Position numbers and translations under genes: made by a program. DNA of 59,655 nucleotides from positions 1 to 59,655 of the forward strand of contig SVOR01000006.1 in the NCBI GenBank assembly GCA_015066295.1. The letters run 5' to 3'. Positions 1 to 9,094 of the stretch are shown here, in pieces; the first letter of the stretch is position 1; every line of letters begins with the position of its first letter. Origin of the DNA: Oscillospiraceae bacterium. Its GTDB lineage: Bacteria > Bacillota > Clostridia > Oscillospirales > Acutalibacteraceae. The notes below the pieces were generated by a model. The model was not told the DNA's origin and searched no databases. It saw only the letters and a list, made by a program, of their open reading frames with translations.

Positions 1-797
1 ATTACCGATGACTTAATAAGCGCACAGGCGAAATATACGAAATATAATAACCCGTCTATTCGGCTTTGCGACCGACCAATTGTCAAAATACCGCTCACTG
101 TAGGATATGGGTATTCAAGCTGTGAAATAATTTTCATATCTAACACTAAAACAACGTTAAAAGCCAATATTAACAGTGCAATAAATCCAAAACTTGAACC
201 GATTAAAATTCGATTTGCGGAAAAACGATTATTTTGTTTTAAAAAAACAGCAATAATAATAAGTTGTCCAAAACTGAAAGCGAAATTTCTTATTGCATCG
301 GTTGATATTTTTAAAATATCAAAATTTAGGTTTTCAATAAATATTTTAAAATCAAAAAGTGGAATAGAAAACACAAATATTAAAACAATTGCAAATGCCG
401 AAATAATAAAGGTAAATACCGAAAACGTGAAAATTATCTTTTCACTTTGTCTGCCTAAATATAGTGCTAACAAGGTAAATATACCCGATAATACGACTGC
501 CAAGGTGTTTGGCAGTCGTATTTTATCGGTAAAAACAATATAAGCATTTTGGCAAACGAGTATACAAATAAAACAAAAACAAATAAAGATGCCTACCAAT
601 ATACCATTTATAAGTTTGTTTTTTGTGATGTTTAAATTAGGCTCACATTTTATAAATAAAACAAAAGAAAATATAAACGCAAGCAATAATGAAGCAATAG
701 AACCGTCAAAAAGTATCTTTGAAAGCATAAAACTACTTAATAAAAAAACTAAGCTAAGGCAAATACTGTGTTTAAAATAGGTCGCGTTATTTTGCAT
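1..797 (-). CDS. gerAB: Spore germination permease, GerAB family (partial, runs off left edge)
   Basis: The minus strand is open from an ATG at 797 to the window edge, giving about 265 residues without a stop; the C-terminus lies outside the window. The protein is almost wholly hydrophobic, with repeated membrane segments separated by short loops, as expected for the APC-superfamily GerAB subunits (about 360 residues, 10 membrane helices). GerAB subunits sit in the inner spore membrane and bind the germinant. The ATG directly follows the stop codon of the gerAC gene (TAA then ATG), so the genes are translationally coupled. The gene order is A-C-B. The family call rests on hydrophobicity and context more than on a single motif. 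Confidence 0.8.
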   Translation of the reverse strand, partial: MQNNATYFKHSICLSLVFLLSSFMLSKILFDGSIASLLLAFIFSFVLFIKCEPNLNITKNKLINGILVGIFICFCFICILVCQNAYIVFTDKIRLPNTLAVVLSGIFTLLALYLGRQSEKIIFTFSVFTFIISAFAIVLIFVFSIPLFDFKIFIENLNFDILKISTDAIRNFAFSFGQLIIIAVFLKQNNRFSANRILIGSSFGFIALLILAFNVVLVLDMKIISQLEYPYPTVSGILTIGRSQSRIDGLLYFVYFACALIKSSV

Positions 798-1667
798 TTA
801 TTTCACTCCCTTTAGCTTAACCTTATACTTTTTATCGGAAATCAGAGAAATTCTGTTTTCCAATTCAGCTTCAATTTGCTTGATAAATTTTAATTTCTCA
901 TAATTTTTTATGGTAATTATTATTTCATCATTTCTTATATTGCTTTTAATATAATCTAACACCTCGTTTTGTACGATAATTTTGGATGGCATTAAATCAT
1001 TATTTATTAAATAAAGCAGTTGCGCGTTTAAAATATCAAAATCACTATATGAATCCTTTATAAAATATCGGCACCCGATTATTTCATACGATTCTAAATA
1101 ATCTATCCTTGGTAATTTAGAGGACAAGTTGCCTTTACCGATGGAATTTAGAATTACAACTAACGTATCATCATCGGTGATGCCCACAGTGTTTTTACCA
1201 AAATGAAGTAAGCTCATTAACTGGTAACCCGCCGGCTTTTTATCGGCATTGGCACTAATTGTCTTTTGTGCGTCCTCACAGCAAACGATATGAATTCCAA
1301 GCGGTAAGGTCTGTTTATTAACGGCGATTTCAAAAACGTCTTCAAAAAATGATAAATTAAGACCTTCACCTAAAAGCAAAACCGGACATTGATTTAAAAA
1401 TAATTTACCGTCAATCTTTGCATTTAATTTAGCTATCGCTTTTTGAAGAGTCTCCCCGCTTGCGGTTAAAACCATAATATTGTAGGAATCGTTATTATTG
1501 GTAGTATTTATATCGATACATTCGGCAGTAACCAAGATTTCATTATCGATATAATCTAAACCAAAGGCCGAAACCATTACCCTATTTTCAGGCTCTATAT
1601 AATCACTAAAGGCTGAGCAACCCGTTAAGAAGGTCAATAAAATAATGCAAATTAAAATTCTTTTCAA
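798..1667 (-). CDS. gerAC: Spore germination lipoprotein, Ger(x)C family
   Basis: A 289-residue protein with a lipoprotein signal: basic start, hydrophobic stretch and lipobox LTGC near residue 17. The mature start (EPENRVMVSAFGLDY) matches the beginning of Ger(x)C proteins, where the region after the lipid-anchored cysteine reads like '...v.a.giD'. GerC proteins are lipid-anchored on the outer face of the spore inner membrane as the third subunit of nutrient germinant receptors. The start codon is TTG and abuts the stop of gerAA. It is somewhat shorter than typical members (about 370 residues), so the C-terminal domain may be reduced. It sits between gerAA and gerAB in one minus-strand operon. 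Confidence 0.85.
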   Translation of the reverse strand: MKRILICIILLTFLTGCSAFSDYIEPENRVMVSAFGLDYIDNEILVTAECIDINTTNNNDSYNIMVLTASGETLQKAIAKLNAKIDGKLFLNQCPVLLLGEGLNLSFFEDVFEIAVNKQTLPLGIHIVCCEDAQKTISANADKKPAGYQLMSLLHFGKNTVGITDDDTLVVILNSIGKGNLSSKLPRIDYLESYEIIGCRYFIKDSYSDFDILNAQLLYLINNDLMPSKIIVQNEVLDYIKSNIRNDEIIITIKNYEKLKFIKQIEAELENRISLISDKKYKVKLKGVK

Positions 1668-3146
1668 TTATTTTTTCATCCTAAATCGTCGTAAATTTTC
1701 ACTTATTGCCGAAGGTCTAAAAGACATAAAATTCCATGGCGCTCTTATCAGCGTGTCTTTTAGGCTGTTTGTTGAGAAAATAGTGGATGGTGCAGTATAA
1801 TCAATACCAAAAGATTTAAGCGAATAAATCTTAATAAACATAACGGTTGCACCAACAAAGAATCCAAACATACCAAAGAAGGTCGTAGTCAAAATTAAAA
1901 TAAATTTATAATAAAAAATAGCGGTGCTAAGGCGAGGAAGCATAAGCCCCGCAATACCGCTTAGGGCAACAACAATCAAAAGCGGTGCGCTTATAATCTT
2001 TGCTTCGACCGCCGCCTGCCCCACAACCAAGCCGCCCACAATGCTTAAAGCGTGGCCGACCCCCTGCGCCATACGAATACCCGTTTCTTTTAGTATTTCA
2101 AAGGTGATGCCAAGCATTATACATTCAACAAAAGTCGAAAAAGGTATGCCGCCACGCGACATAGAAACACTAAGTAGAAACGACGTTGGGACAAGCTGCG
2201 GATTATAAATTGTTAGTGCTATATAAATTGCGGGGGCAAAAACTGCCAAAGCAAAGCAAATATATCTTAAAATTCTGCCAATTGCCGCAAACCAGAAATT
2301 TAAATAATAATCATCGTCTGACTGAAAATTTTCAACAAACAAATAAGGAATAGTCAGCACAACAGGTGTGCCATCAACCATAACCGCAATTCTGCCCTCG
2401 AGTAATCTTGCGGCCACTATATCGGGTCTCTCGGTGCTACCAACAGTTTTAAACCACGAATTTTTATTGTCGTTTATCAGTTCGTTAATATAGTTACTAT
2501 CAAGAATTCCGTCAATATCAATTTTTTTAATACGTTTCTTTACAATATCAACGGTATTTTTGTTGACCAATGAGTCTATATAGCAAATAAATATTTTTGT
2601 ATCGGTTTTTCTACCGACGCTTAAAAATTCAACGGCAAGGTCGGGCGTCGGTAATTTTCTTCTAAGCATGGCGAGATTTAACATTAGCGCTTCGTCAAAG
2701 CCCTCGCGTGGGCCCTGTAAAACGCGCTCATCGTTTGGCTCGGTTACTCCACGCGCCCGCCAACCCTTTGTGTTAATGACGAGAGCCGCCTTACATTTGT
2801 CAATTAACAAAACCGTATCGCCATACAGCAAGCCCGATAGCATATCACCTAAATCGGATGTTATTTTAATTTCATTAGCAAACAATACTCTCTCACTAAT
2901 ATCCTCTGCTATATTTTCGCTGATTGTACCTTCTGCCAAAATTAAAGGTTTAATTATTGACTCGTTTAGAATGAGAGTGTTAATCATTCCATCCATAAAA
3001 AACACGCAACCGTTAAAATCACCGCTTTTAATTTCTCTTAAGCGAAAAACTGCATCATTAGAAAAAATTGCGTTAAATGTTTTAATATCTGTTTTTAGGT
3101 CGCCCGAAATACCTTTACCTTTAAAATTATTTAGCTCTTTGTTCAT
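1668..3146 (-). CDS. gerAA: Spore germination protein, GerA family A subunit
   Basis: About 492 residues from the ATG at 3146, which has GGAG nine bases upstream. A longer in-frame extension to 3233 exists, but it would overlap the spo0A terminator hairpin and has no ribosome binding site. The N-terminal half is soluble and includes the ERPDIVAARLLEGRIAVMVDGTP stretch (split here: ERPDIVAARLLEG, RIAVMVDGTP) typical of GerA proteins. The C-terminal half has several membrane segments with a conserved SRGGIPFSTFVECIMLGITFE-like region (SRGGIPF, then VECIMLGITFE). Subunit A forms the channel-like part of the germinant receptor in the inner spore membrane. It is the first gene of gerAA-gerAC-gerAB. 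Confidence 0.93.
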   Translation of the reverse strand: MNKELNNFKGKGISGDLKTDIKTFNAIFSNDAVFRLREIKSGDFNGCVFFMDGMINTLILNESIIKPLILAEGTISENIAEDISERVLFANEIKITSDLGDMLSGLLYGDTVLLIDKCKAALVINTKGWRARGVTEPNDERVLQGPREGFDEALMLNLAMLRRKLPTPDLAVEFLSVGRKTDTKIFICYIDSLVNKNTVDIVKKRIKKIDIDGILDSNYINELINDNKNSWFKTVGSTERPDIVAARLLEGRIAVMVDGTPVVLTIPYLFVENFQSDDDYYLNFWFAAIGRILRYICFALAVFAPAIYIALTIYNPQLVPTSFLLSVSMSRGGIPFSTFVECIMLGITFEILKETGIRMAQGVGHALSIVGGLVVGQAAVEAKIISAPLLIVVALSGIAGLMLPRLSTAIFYYKFILILTTTFFGMFGFFVGATVMFIKIYSLKSFGIDYTAPSTIFSTNSLKDTLIRAPWNFMSFRPSAISENLRRFRMKK

Positions 3147-3206
3147 TTTAAAACTCCGATAATCATTTTTAATATTATCAGCGAAAACAACTGTCAATAT
3201 ACAAAA

Positions 3207-3231
3207 GCACCCGCGGAAATTCCGCAGGTGC
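3207..3231 (-). terminator. Intrinsic terminator of spo0A
   Basis: A 12-base inverted repeat with a one-base loop and one mismatch (GCACCTGCGGAA / TTCCGCGGGTGC on the minus strand), followed by TTTT. It lies just after the spo0A stop and before the gerAA start, which separates the two transcription units. Confidence 0.75.
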
Positions 3232-3236
3232 ATCCT

Positions 3237-4010
3237 TTAACGATTTTTAATTCTTAGTCGTAGCTTATCGGCTATCATGGCAATAAATTCGCTGTTTGTC
3301 GGCTTACCCCGTTCATTTTGAATTGTGTATCCGAAATATGAATTTAACACGTCTATATCGCCTCTATCCCATGCAACCTCAATTGCGTGTCGAATTGCAC
3401 GCTCTACCCTCGAAGAAGTCGTACCGTGTTTCTTGGCAACGGTTGGATATAAAATCTTGGTAACAGAATTTACAACCTCATCATTGGTAACAGAGAAAAT
3501 TATTGCTTCACGTAAGTAGTGATAACCCTTAATATGTGCAGGCACGCCAATTTGATGTAATATCTCGGTAATCATCAATTCAAGGTCACTATTATCAATT
3601 TTTGCAGAATTATTTTCGCTTTTGCTAATATCTCGCCAGCTTGTAAGCTTCAAAATTCTGTCGGCCATAATTTTTATATCAAAGGGCTTAATAAAATAGT
3701 AATTAGCGCCAGCCGACAAAGTTTCTTTTTCAAGAATTGGATTGTCGGTGTTTGAAATTGCCATTACCATTGGCTTTTCACTCATATCAGAATTGTTTAT
3801 GTTATCAAGCACACCTAAAATATCAAGATTAGGCATAAATACGTCGGCAATTACAACGTCGGGTTTTGTCTTTCTAACACAGTCAAGCAACTTAAACCCA
3901 TCCTTCTCACAAAGATTGGTTTCCATACCAAATTCATCAAACGCCTTTACACAAGCATTACCTAACTCTGTTGTAGTATCTGCGACAACGACCTTTAATT
4001 TTTTACTCAT
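3237..4010 (-). CDS. spo0A: Sporulation master response regulator Spo0A
   Basis: A 257-residue two-domain protein. The N-terminal receiver (1-125) has the acidic start VVVADTT and the phospho-acceptor Asp56 in VVIADVFMP. The C-terminal DNA-binding domain (about 145-257) has the near-invariant Spo0A signatures [33 protein letters not shown] and [17 protein letters not shown]. Spo0A~P switches cells into sporulation. The ATG at 4010 has AAAGGAAG upstream. In many Firmicutes spo0A follows spoIVB; here its downstream neighbour is the gerA operon and spoIVB lies 53 kb away in the same window. Own terminator and promoter suggest a monocistronic unit. Confidence 0.98.
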   Translation of the reverse strand: MSKKLKVVVADTTTELGNACVKAFDEFGMETNLCEKDGFKLLDCVRKTKPDVVIADVFMPNLDILGVLDNINNSDMSEKPMVMAISNTDNPILEKETLSAGANYYFIKPFDIKIMADRILKLTSWRDISKSENNSAKIDNSDLELMITEILHQIGVPAHIKGYHYLREAIIFSVTNDEVVNSVTKILYPTVAKKHGTTSSRVERAIRHAIEVAWDRGDIDVLNSYFGYTIQNERGKPTNSEFIAMIADKLRLRIKNR

Positions 4011-4042
4011 AAATATCTTCCTTTCGGTATTTCGTTGTCCAT

Positions 4043-4071
4043 ATTTTACCGCATATTTTTGGAAATTGCAA
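4043..4071 (-). promoter_or_regulatory. Sigma-A-like promoter of spo0A
   Basis: TTGCAA (4066-4071) and TAAAAT (4043-4048), spaced 17 bases, lie about 33 bases upstream of the spo0A start on the minus strand. The match to TTGACA/TATAAT is 4/6 and 5/6. Prediction from sequence only. Confidence 0.5.
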
Positions 4072-4107
4072 TACTTTTTGCGAAATTATTTGGAATTATT
4101 TGGAATT

Positions 4108-4118
4108 TTTGTCGACAA
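4108..4118. promoter_or_regulatory. 0A-box-like palindrome upstream of spo0A
   Basis: TTTGTCGAC matches the Spo0A box TTTGTCGAA at 8 of 9 positions and lies in a perfect palindrome TTGTCGACAA (4109-4118). It is centred about 45 bases upstream of the predicted -35 element, a position compatible with autoregulation by Spo0A~P. Confidence 0.4.
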
Positions 4119-4218
4119 GAACATATAATTCTTGCCAAAATTTTCCACTTTAATTTAAAAACAACAATTATTTTTACTTATGTGGCATTATTTTACGAGC
4201 TTATATTTATAAAAAAAA

Positions 4219-4254
4219 TCACCCACAGTATTATAAAAACATACTGTGGATGAT
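4219..4254 (-). terminator. Terminator of the rhamnosidase/EamA operon (possibly bidirectional)
   Basis: A 14-base inverted repeat (ATCATCCACAGTAT / ATACTGTGGGTGAT on the minus strand) with one mismatch and an 8-base loop, followed by a run of T on the minus strand. It lies immediately after the stop of the GH78 gene. Confidence 0.7.
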
Positions 4255-4264
4255 TTTGTTGTAT

Positions 4265-6238
4265 TTAGATATTTACCGACAAGGTAATATTTTTTTGGAT
4301 TTTATATAATTGGTTATCCCATAACAGCTCGCCGCCATCAACGTTTGAAATGACAGTGATTGATTTTTCATCAAGCTTAACCGAAACCTCACCGTTATTT
4401 ACAGGCACGACAGCCTCAAAATTATTAAAATTACCTTTTATCGGTTCAACCCTGAAGGTTTTATAGCCGGCACTTGTGGGATAAACTCCTGCACAGAATC
4501 GACCAAGCAGATAAATAGGTCCACCGCCCCACGCATGACAAAGCGAACGACCAAACGGTTTTGAATACATGGCATAATGCTCGGCAGCATTTTCATCAGG
4601 GTTAAATATTTCCCAAATAGTAGTTGCACCAAGCTTTAACATTCCGCCCCAATAATTTTCGATTTCCTTCTGAACAATATCTATTCTACCCATAATGCCA
4701 AGAGCAACCAATTCGTAAAACTTAAAATAAGGTGTTACAATCGGCGGGACATTATCGTTTAATAGAACGTTATTAAGAATTATGTTCTTTTTAGTTCTAT
4801 CAACAAAATCAAACATAATAGCAAAAACGTTCGCCTGACGGTTTATTCGATTATTACCCGAGGTATATGAATCGATAAATCCACCTAAATCATCACGCCA
4901 GAATTTATCCATTATTTTTATCTTTAATTCATCGGCGTTGCCGTCATATTTTTTGGTGTCTTCCCCAATGGCGTCGGCTAATTCTGCCATTGCCTTGTTC
5001 ATTTTCCAAAGTAAAATTTGCTCTGCCGACATAGCGCCGTCTTTATCTAAATCATCTGACCAATCAATAAATATCCAGTCGCGTTCAAAATTATCAACAA
5101 AGCCCTCGCCGTTAAGACGAGAATATGTATATTCGTAAATTTTTTCAAGCTGCGGATAAATTGCCTTAATATACTCTACATCTGCCGTGTGCATATAGTA
5201 ATCAAGCACACCAATTACAGTTAGTGCGGTATAGTCGGGTATCGTGTTGACGTGTAAATCGAAATTGCCGTTACCTATTAACAGATTAAGCGTTCTGGTT
5301 ACTGACTCTTTATCGAAGAACAGATAATAGTCACACAAATAAGATTCGTATGCATCACCACCCCAACACCAACGGTCACGCTTTATACCATCAATTAAAA
5401 ATTCTCTGTTACAAAGATGGAAGGTGTACGAGCAAACGTCCCATATTTTTGTAAAAAATTCGTTATCACACTTAAAATATGCCTTATCGGTGATAGGCAA
5501 AAACTCAAATTCAGCATCAATTTCTACCTTTTGCGCATTACTGCATTCAAGATATAAATACCTAAATGCTGACGGAATAAATTCGGCAGAAGTACTAAGC
5601 TCACTCGTATAGTAAATAAGAGCGTTTTCTTTATCGAGCGCCTCTTCACGACTTTCACCGTAAACTAAAAATGTCTTTTCATCAGCGTTGAGGTTAGATA
5701 ATTTAACCTTGCAAAAAACTTCCTTGCCGAAATCGTACATAATTCCTCTTTCAAGCTTCTCCGCTTTTATAGGCATTACCCTTTCGTATTCAAAAGGAAA
5801 TACGGTTGGATTTTTTTCTGCAGCATCAAACATTGCACTAAACGCGGCATTTTCACGCTTTGCAAACGGCTCGCAGACTCCCCAAGACGAATCGGTTTTT
5901 AAAAACTCACCGTTAATATAAATTGTCGGAAAACAACAATCGGTTTGTATTGATACCCTGACTCTATGCTCACCGGACGGTAGAGTAATTTCTTTTTTGA
6001 TATCAAACATTTTACGCTCATCTAAAATAAGATAACCGATACCTGTATGCGCAACGCTAACCGTAAAATCTTTTAAAGCATTATATTCAGATAAAAAATC
6101 AAGACGGACACTTGGTGGTGTCATTCTCCAAAAAGGCGGATATTCTACACCGAATTCCGTTCTACGAGAGTGCATTTTTAAGTTGTGAAAATTCTCAAAA
6201 TCTGAACGTTTCCAAATCCAATATGCATTATCCATCAT
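4265..6238 (-). CDS. Alpha-L-rhamnosidase-like glycoside hydrolase (GH78), cytoplasmic
   Basis: A 657-residue protein with an N-terminal beta-rich part (1-245) and an (alpha/alpha)6-barrel-like part. It carries the GH78 landmarks DGIKRDRWCWGGDA at 283-296 (family form DGPxRERxxWxGDA, containing catalytic acidic residues), TTIWEIFNP at 539-547 (second catalytic Glu) and SLCHAWGGGP at 565-574. GH78 enzymes remove terminal alpha-L-rhamnose from plant and bacterial glycans. There is no signal peptide, so it should act inside the cell on imported glycosides. Its start overlaps the end of the EamA transporter gene by 11 bases, so the two are co-expressed. It is shorter than multidomain GH78 enzymes. 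Exact substrate is unknown. Confidence 0.85.
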   Translation of the reverse strand: MMDNAYWIWKRSDFENFHNLKMHSRRTEFGVEYPPFWRMTPPSVRLDFLSEYNALKDFTVSVAHTGIGYLILDERKMFDIKKEITLPSGEHRVRVSIQTDCCFPTIYINGEFLKTDSSWGVCEPFAKRENAAFSAMFDAAEKNPTVFPFEYERVMPIKAEKLERGIMYDFGKEVFCKVKLSNLNADEKTFLVYGESREEALDKENALIYYTSELSTSAEFIPSAFRYLYLECSNAQKVEIDAEFEFLPITDKAYFKCDNEFFTKIWDVCSYTFHLCNREFLIDGIKRDRWCWGGDAYESYLCDYYLFFDKESVTRTLNLLIGNGNFDLHVNTIPDYTALTVIGVLDYYMHTADVEYIKAIYPQLEKIYEYTYSRLNGEGFVDNFERDWIFIDWSDDLDKDGAMSAEQILLWKMNKAMAELADAIGEDTKKYDGNADELKIKIMDKFWRDDLGGFIDSYTSGNNRINRQANVFAIMFDFVDRTKKNIILNNVLLNDNVPPIVTPYFKFYELVALGIMGRIDIVQKEIENYWGGMLKLGATTIWEIFNPDENAAEHYAMYSKPFGRSLCHAWGGGPIYLLGRFCAGVYPTSAGYKTFRVEPIKGNFNNFEAVVPVNNGEVSVKLDEKSITVISNVDGGELLWDNQLYKIQKNITLSVNI

Positions 6239-7121
6239 TTTTTACCTTTCTTTTTTTAAGATTTAAAAGTGCAACCGATGAAACCACCAAAACAACACCA
6301 ATCGCACTTGATAACGTGATTTTTTCATTATATAGTAAGAAACCGACGAGGGTTGCTACAACAGGCTCGGCGGTTGCCAAAATAAGAGCTACTGCCGACT
6401 CTACGGTTTTTAAACCGCTTGTATAAAGAATATATGGTAACACCGTATTAAATACGGCAATTGCGAATATTCCCCACAAGCAATTAGGCGAAGCAGCAAC
6501 TATTTTAAAGGTTTGGGTCGGATTTATAAATATAAGCGAACCGAGGGTCGAAAATAGAAAGGTATAAAACGTTATTGTAAACGAATGGTAGCCTTTGTTA
6601 AGCGCAAAGCGGCTAAATACGGTATAAAGCGCATAGAAAAATCCCGATGCCACACCCGTAATGATGCTAAGCGTTGAGACTTTAACGTCACTGCCTAAAA
6701 TTCCTGCAACCAAACAACAACCACAAAACGCCACAATGCAGGCAATAATCTTTTTAAACGTTATTCTTTCCTTAAAGAATATTGCCGCCAAAAATACCAT
6801 AATAAAAGGCGCTGTGTAAAGCATAATACCGGCAAAGGATAACGAGGTTAAAGTAATTGTATAAAAATTTAGATAGGTAAAAAATACAATACTTACAACA
6901 CCCGTACCTAAAAAGCACCAAATATCCTTAAATTTAATTTTTAAGAGGTTTTTATTGTAAAAAAGCAATACTAACCCCATTATACAAACGGTTGTAATAG
7001 CACGCAAAAACACTATTTGCATTGAGTTAAATCCAAAGCTGCCCAAAAATTTAACGGCAACACCAATTGTACCCCACAAACAAGCCGAAAGTATTATAAA
7101 AACAGGACCTAATTTTTTCAT
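6228..7121 (-). CDS. EamA-family (DMT superfamily) transporter
   Basis: A 297-residue membrane protein with about ten hydrophobic segments in two repeated halves. It starts with the EamA-typical GPVFIILSACLWGTIGVAVKF (GPVFIILSACLWG, TIGVAVKF) and has the second-repeat signature around ESAVALILATAEPVVATL. EamA/DMT proteins are mostly exporters or importers of small metabolites such as amino acids or sugars. The coding end overlaps the GH78 start, which suggests a linked function (for example movement of a rhamnoside-derived compound), but substrate cannot be read from sequence. The C-terminal tail is Lys-rich (NLKKRKVKNDG). Confidence 0.88.
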   Translation of the reverse strand: MKKLGPVFIILSACLWGTIGVAVKFLGSFGFNSMQIVFLRAITTVCIMGLVLLFYNKNLLKIKFKDIWCFLGTGVVSIVFFTYLNFYTITLTSLSFAGIMLYTAPFIMVFLAAIFFKERITFKKIIACIVAFCGCCLVAGILGSDVKVSTLSIITGVASGFFYALYTVFSRFALNKGYHSFTITFYTFLFSTLGSLIFINPTQTFKIVAASPNCLWGIFAIAVFNTVLPYILYTSGLKTVESAVALILATAEPVVATLVGFLLYNEKITLSSAIGVVLVVSSVALLNLKKRKVKNDG

Positions 7122-7126
7122 AAAAC

Positions 7127-9094
7127 CTAATCTAATTCCTTTTTGCCCGTATATAATTCATAGTATCTGCCCTTTTGAGTTAATAGGTCGTCGTGATTGC
7201 CACGCTCGATAATCTCGCCATTTTCAAGCACCATAATTGCATCGGCATTACGAACGGTGGAAAGTCGGTGCGCAATAACAAAGGTTGTACGATTTTTCAT
7301 AAGTCGTTCCATACCGTGCTCGATATGTCGCTCGGTTCTTGTATCAACCGAGCTGGTAGCCTCATCAAGAATAAGTATTGGAGCTTTTGATATTGCCGCA
7401 CGTGCAATGTTAAGCAATTGACGCTGACCTTGTGAAAGATTAGCGCCATCACCCGTAATAACGGTGTCATAGCCGTTTTCAAGTCGCATAATGAATGAAT
7501 GTGCGCTTGCATTTTTTGCAGCTTCAATAACCTCTTCGTCGGTAGCATCAAGTCTGCCATAACGAATGTTTTCCATAATTGTGCCGGTAAACAGGTGTGT
7601 ATCCTGCAATACCATAGCAATATTTTTTCGCAAGAATTCTTTATCAAGTTCTTTTATATCAACGCCATCGATATAAATTTTACCCTCATCAATTTCATAA
7701 AATCTGCTAATAAGGTTTGTAACCGTCGTTTTGCCTGCACCCGTTGAGCCTACAAAGGCTATTTTTTGACCCGAATTAGCATAAAGAGATATATTTTTAA
7801 GCACCTGTTTATCGGGTGTGTAGCCGAACGATACGTTCTCAAATACAACCTCACCCTTAATGGTATCTGCAATATTATCCTTATTTTCGATATTTACCTC
7901 GGGCTCCTCGTCCATAACGGCAAATACGCGCTCAGCTCCTGCCAATGCCGAAAATACGGTCGAGGTTTGCTGAGCAATCATATTTATGGGCATTGAAAAC
8001 TGTCTTGAATAGTTGGCAAAAACGGTAAGCGCACCAGGTGTAAAGCCCGTTGTGCACATAAGCACACCGCCAACACCAATGGTTATAGCATAACTTATTT
8101 GTGAGGTATTGCCCATAATGGGACCCATTATACCGCCATAAAACTGTGCTTTAAACTGTTTGTTTCTGAGGTCGTTGTTTAACTCGCCAAACTCCTCAAC
8201 GCAGGTGTCCTCGTGATTAAATACTTTAACAACCTTTTGGCCTGTAACTGTTTCTTCAATATAGCCGTTAACCGAGCCGAGTGCAGCTTGTTGACCGCTA
8301 TAATATTTTGAACTGCGTTTTGCAATAGCAGCACCGCCGCGAGCAAATATGGGTATAAATACAATAGTAATTAAGGTTAAAAGCCAATTTGTCGTAATCA
8401 TAAAAATAAAAGTACCGATTAGAGTAATTGTACCTGAAACAAGCGAAATCATTGAATTATCAAGCATAACGCCGATGTTATCAATATCGTTTGTAAATCG
8501 GCTCATAACCTCGCCTGTTGTATTTTTATCAAAAAAGCTAATTGGTAGCTTTTGCACCTTGCCGAACAAATCATTTCTGATTTTTTCAACAGTAGACTGC
8601 GAAACGGTAATCATCAAACGGCTTTGAATATAAGTTGCCGCAATACCTACAAGGTAAATAAAGAATAAGATAATCAAAGCGGCAATTAAATAAACAATTA
8701 CGTCGGATGCCTTATTATCACCAAAAACACCTGAAACAACAGGATAAACAACCGTTTTGAAGGAGTTAATAATAGCATCTGCCTTAACGGCTACAACACC
8801 CGATTTTGCAATTTCTTCAGCTGATAAACCAGCAATTCGGTTAATAATTGGGTTAAGAGCATAAGAGCCTAACAGCGACGTAAGAGTTGCCGTTATCATG
8901 CAAAGCGCAACACAAATTAAGCGGAATTTGTGTGGTGCCACATAACCGAGTAATCTTTTAATGGTCTGTTTTGTATGCTTAGGTTTGCCCTTTGCGCGTA
9001 CGCCACCTCTGTGGCCGCCCCCCATCATACCTTTGTGGGCCGCAACGCTGCTTGTATAGCGTTTTTGTAATTCTTCGAGACTTCTCTTTGCCAT
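7127..9094 (-). CDS. ABC exporter half-transporter, catalytically canonical subunit
   Basis: A 655-residue fused membrane/ATPase half-transporter. The N-terminus has an unusual basic Gly/His-rich extension (MMGGGHRGGVRAKGKPK region, residues 23-39), then six membrane helices (about 60-350). The nucleotide-binding domain has Walker A GSTGAGKTT, signature NLSQGQRQLL and Walker B ILILDEATSSVD with the canonical catalytic Glu. The start codon overlaps the stop of the upstream ABC gene at 9094, so the two subunits are translationally coupled and most likely form a heterodimer of the BmrCD/LmrCD/TM287-288 type. Such exporters move drugs or lipids; the substrate here is unknown. Confidence 0.93.
   Translation of the reverse strand: MAKRSLEELQKRYTSSVAAHKGMMGGGHRGGVRAKGKPKHTKQTIKRLLGYVAPHKFRLICVALCMITATLTSLLGSYALNPIINRIAGLSAEEIAKSGVVAVKADAIINSFKTVVYPVVSGVFGDNKASDVIVYLIAALIILFFIYLVGIAATYIQSRLMITVSQSTVEKIRNDLFGKVQKLPISFFDKNTTGEVMSRFTNDIDNIGVMLDNSMISLVSGTITLIGTFIFMITTNWLLTLITIVFIPIFARGGAAIAKRSSKYYSGQQAALGSVNGYIEETVTGQKVVKVFNHEDTCVEEFGELNNDLRNKQFKAQFYGGIMGPIMGNTSQISYAITIGVGGVLMCTTGFTPGALTVFANYSRQFSMPINMIAQQTSTVFSALAGAERVFAVMDEEPEVNIENKDNIADTIKGEVVFENVSFGYTPDKQVLKNISLYANSGQKIAFVGSTGAGKTTVTNLISRFYEIDEGKIYIDGVDIKELDKEFLRKNIAMVLQDTHLFTGTIMENIRYGRLDATDEEVIEAAKNASAHSFIMRLENGYDTVITGDGANLSQGQRQLLNIARAAISKAPILILDEATSSVDTRTERHIEHGMERLMKNRTTFVIAHRLSTVRNADAIMVLENGEIIERGNHDDLLTQKGRYYELYTGKKELD

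Noticed and set aside
589..780. A 63-residue plus-strand ORF
   Set aside because: It lies opposite the hydrophobic GerAB frame, which is open across the whole interval and coupled to gerAC.
3147..3233. N-terminal extension of GerAA
   Set aside because: Would overlap the spo0A terminator and has no ribosome binding site; the ATG at 3146 has GGAG.
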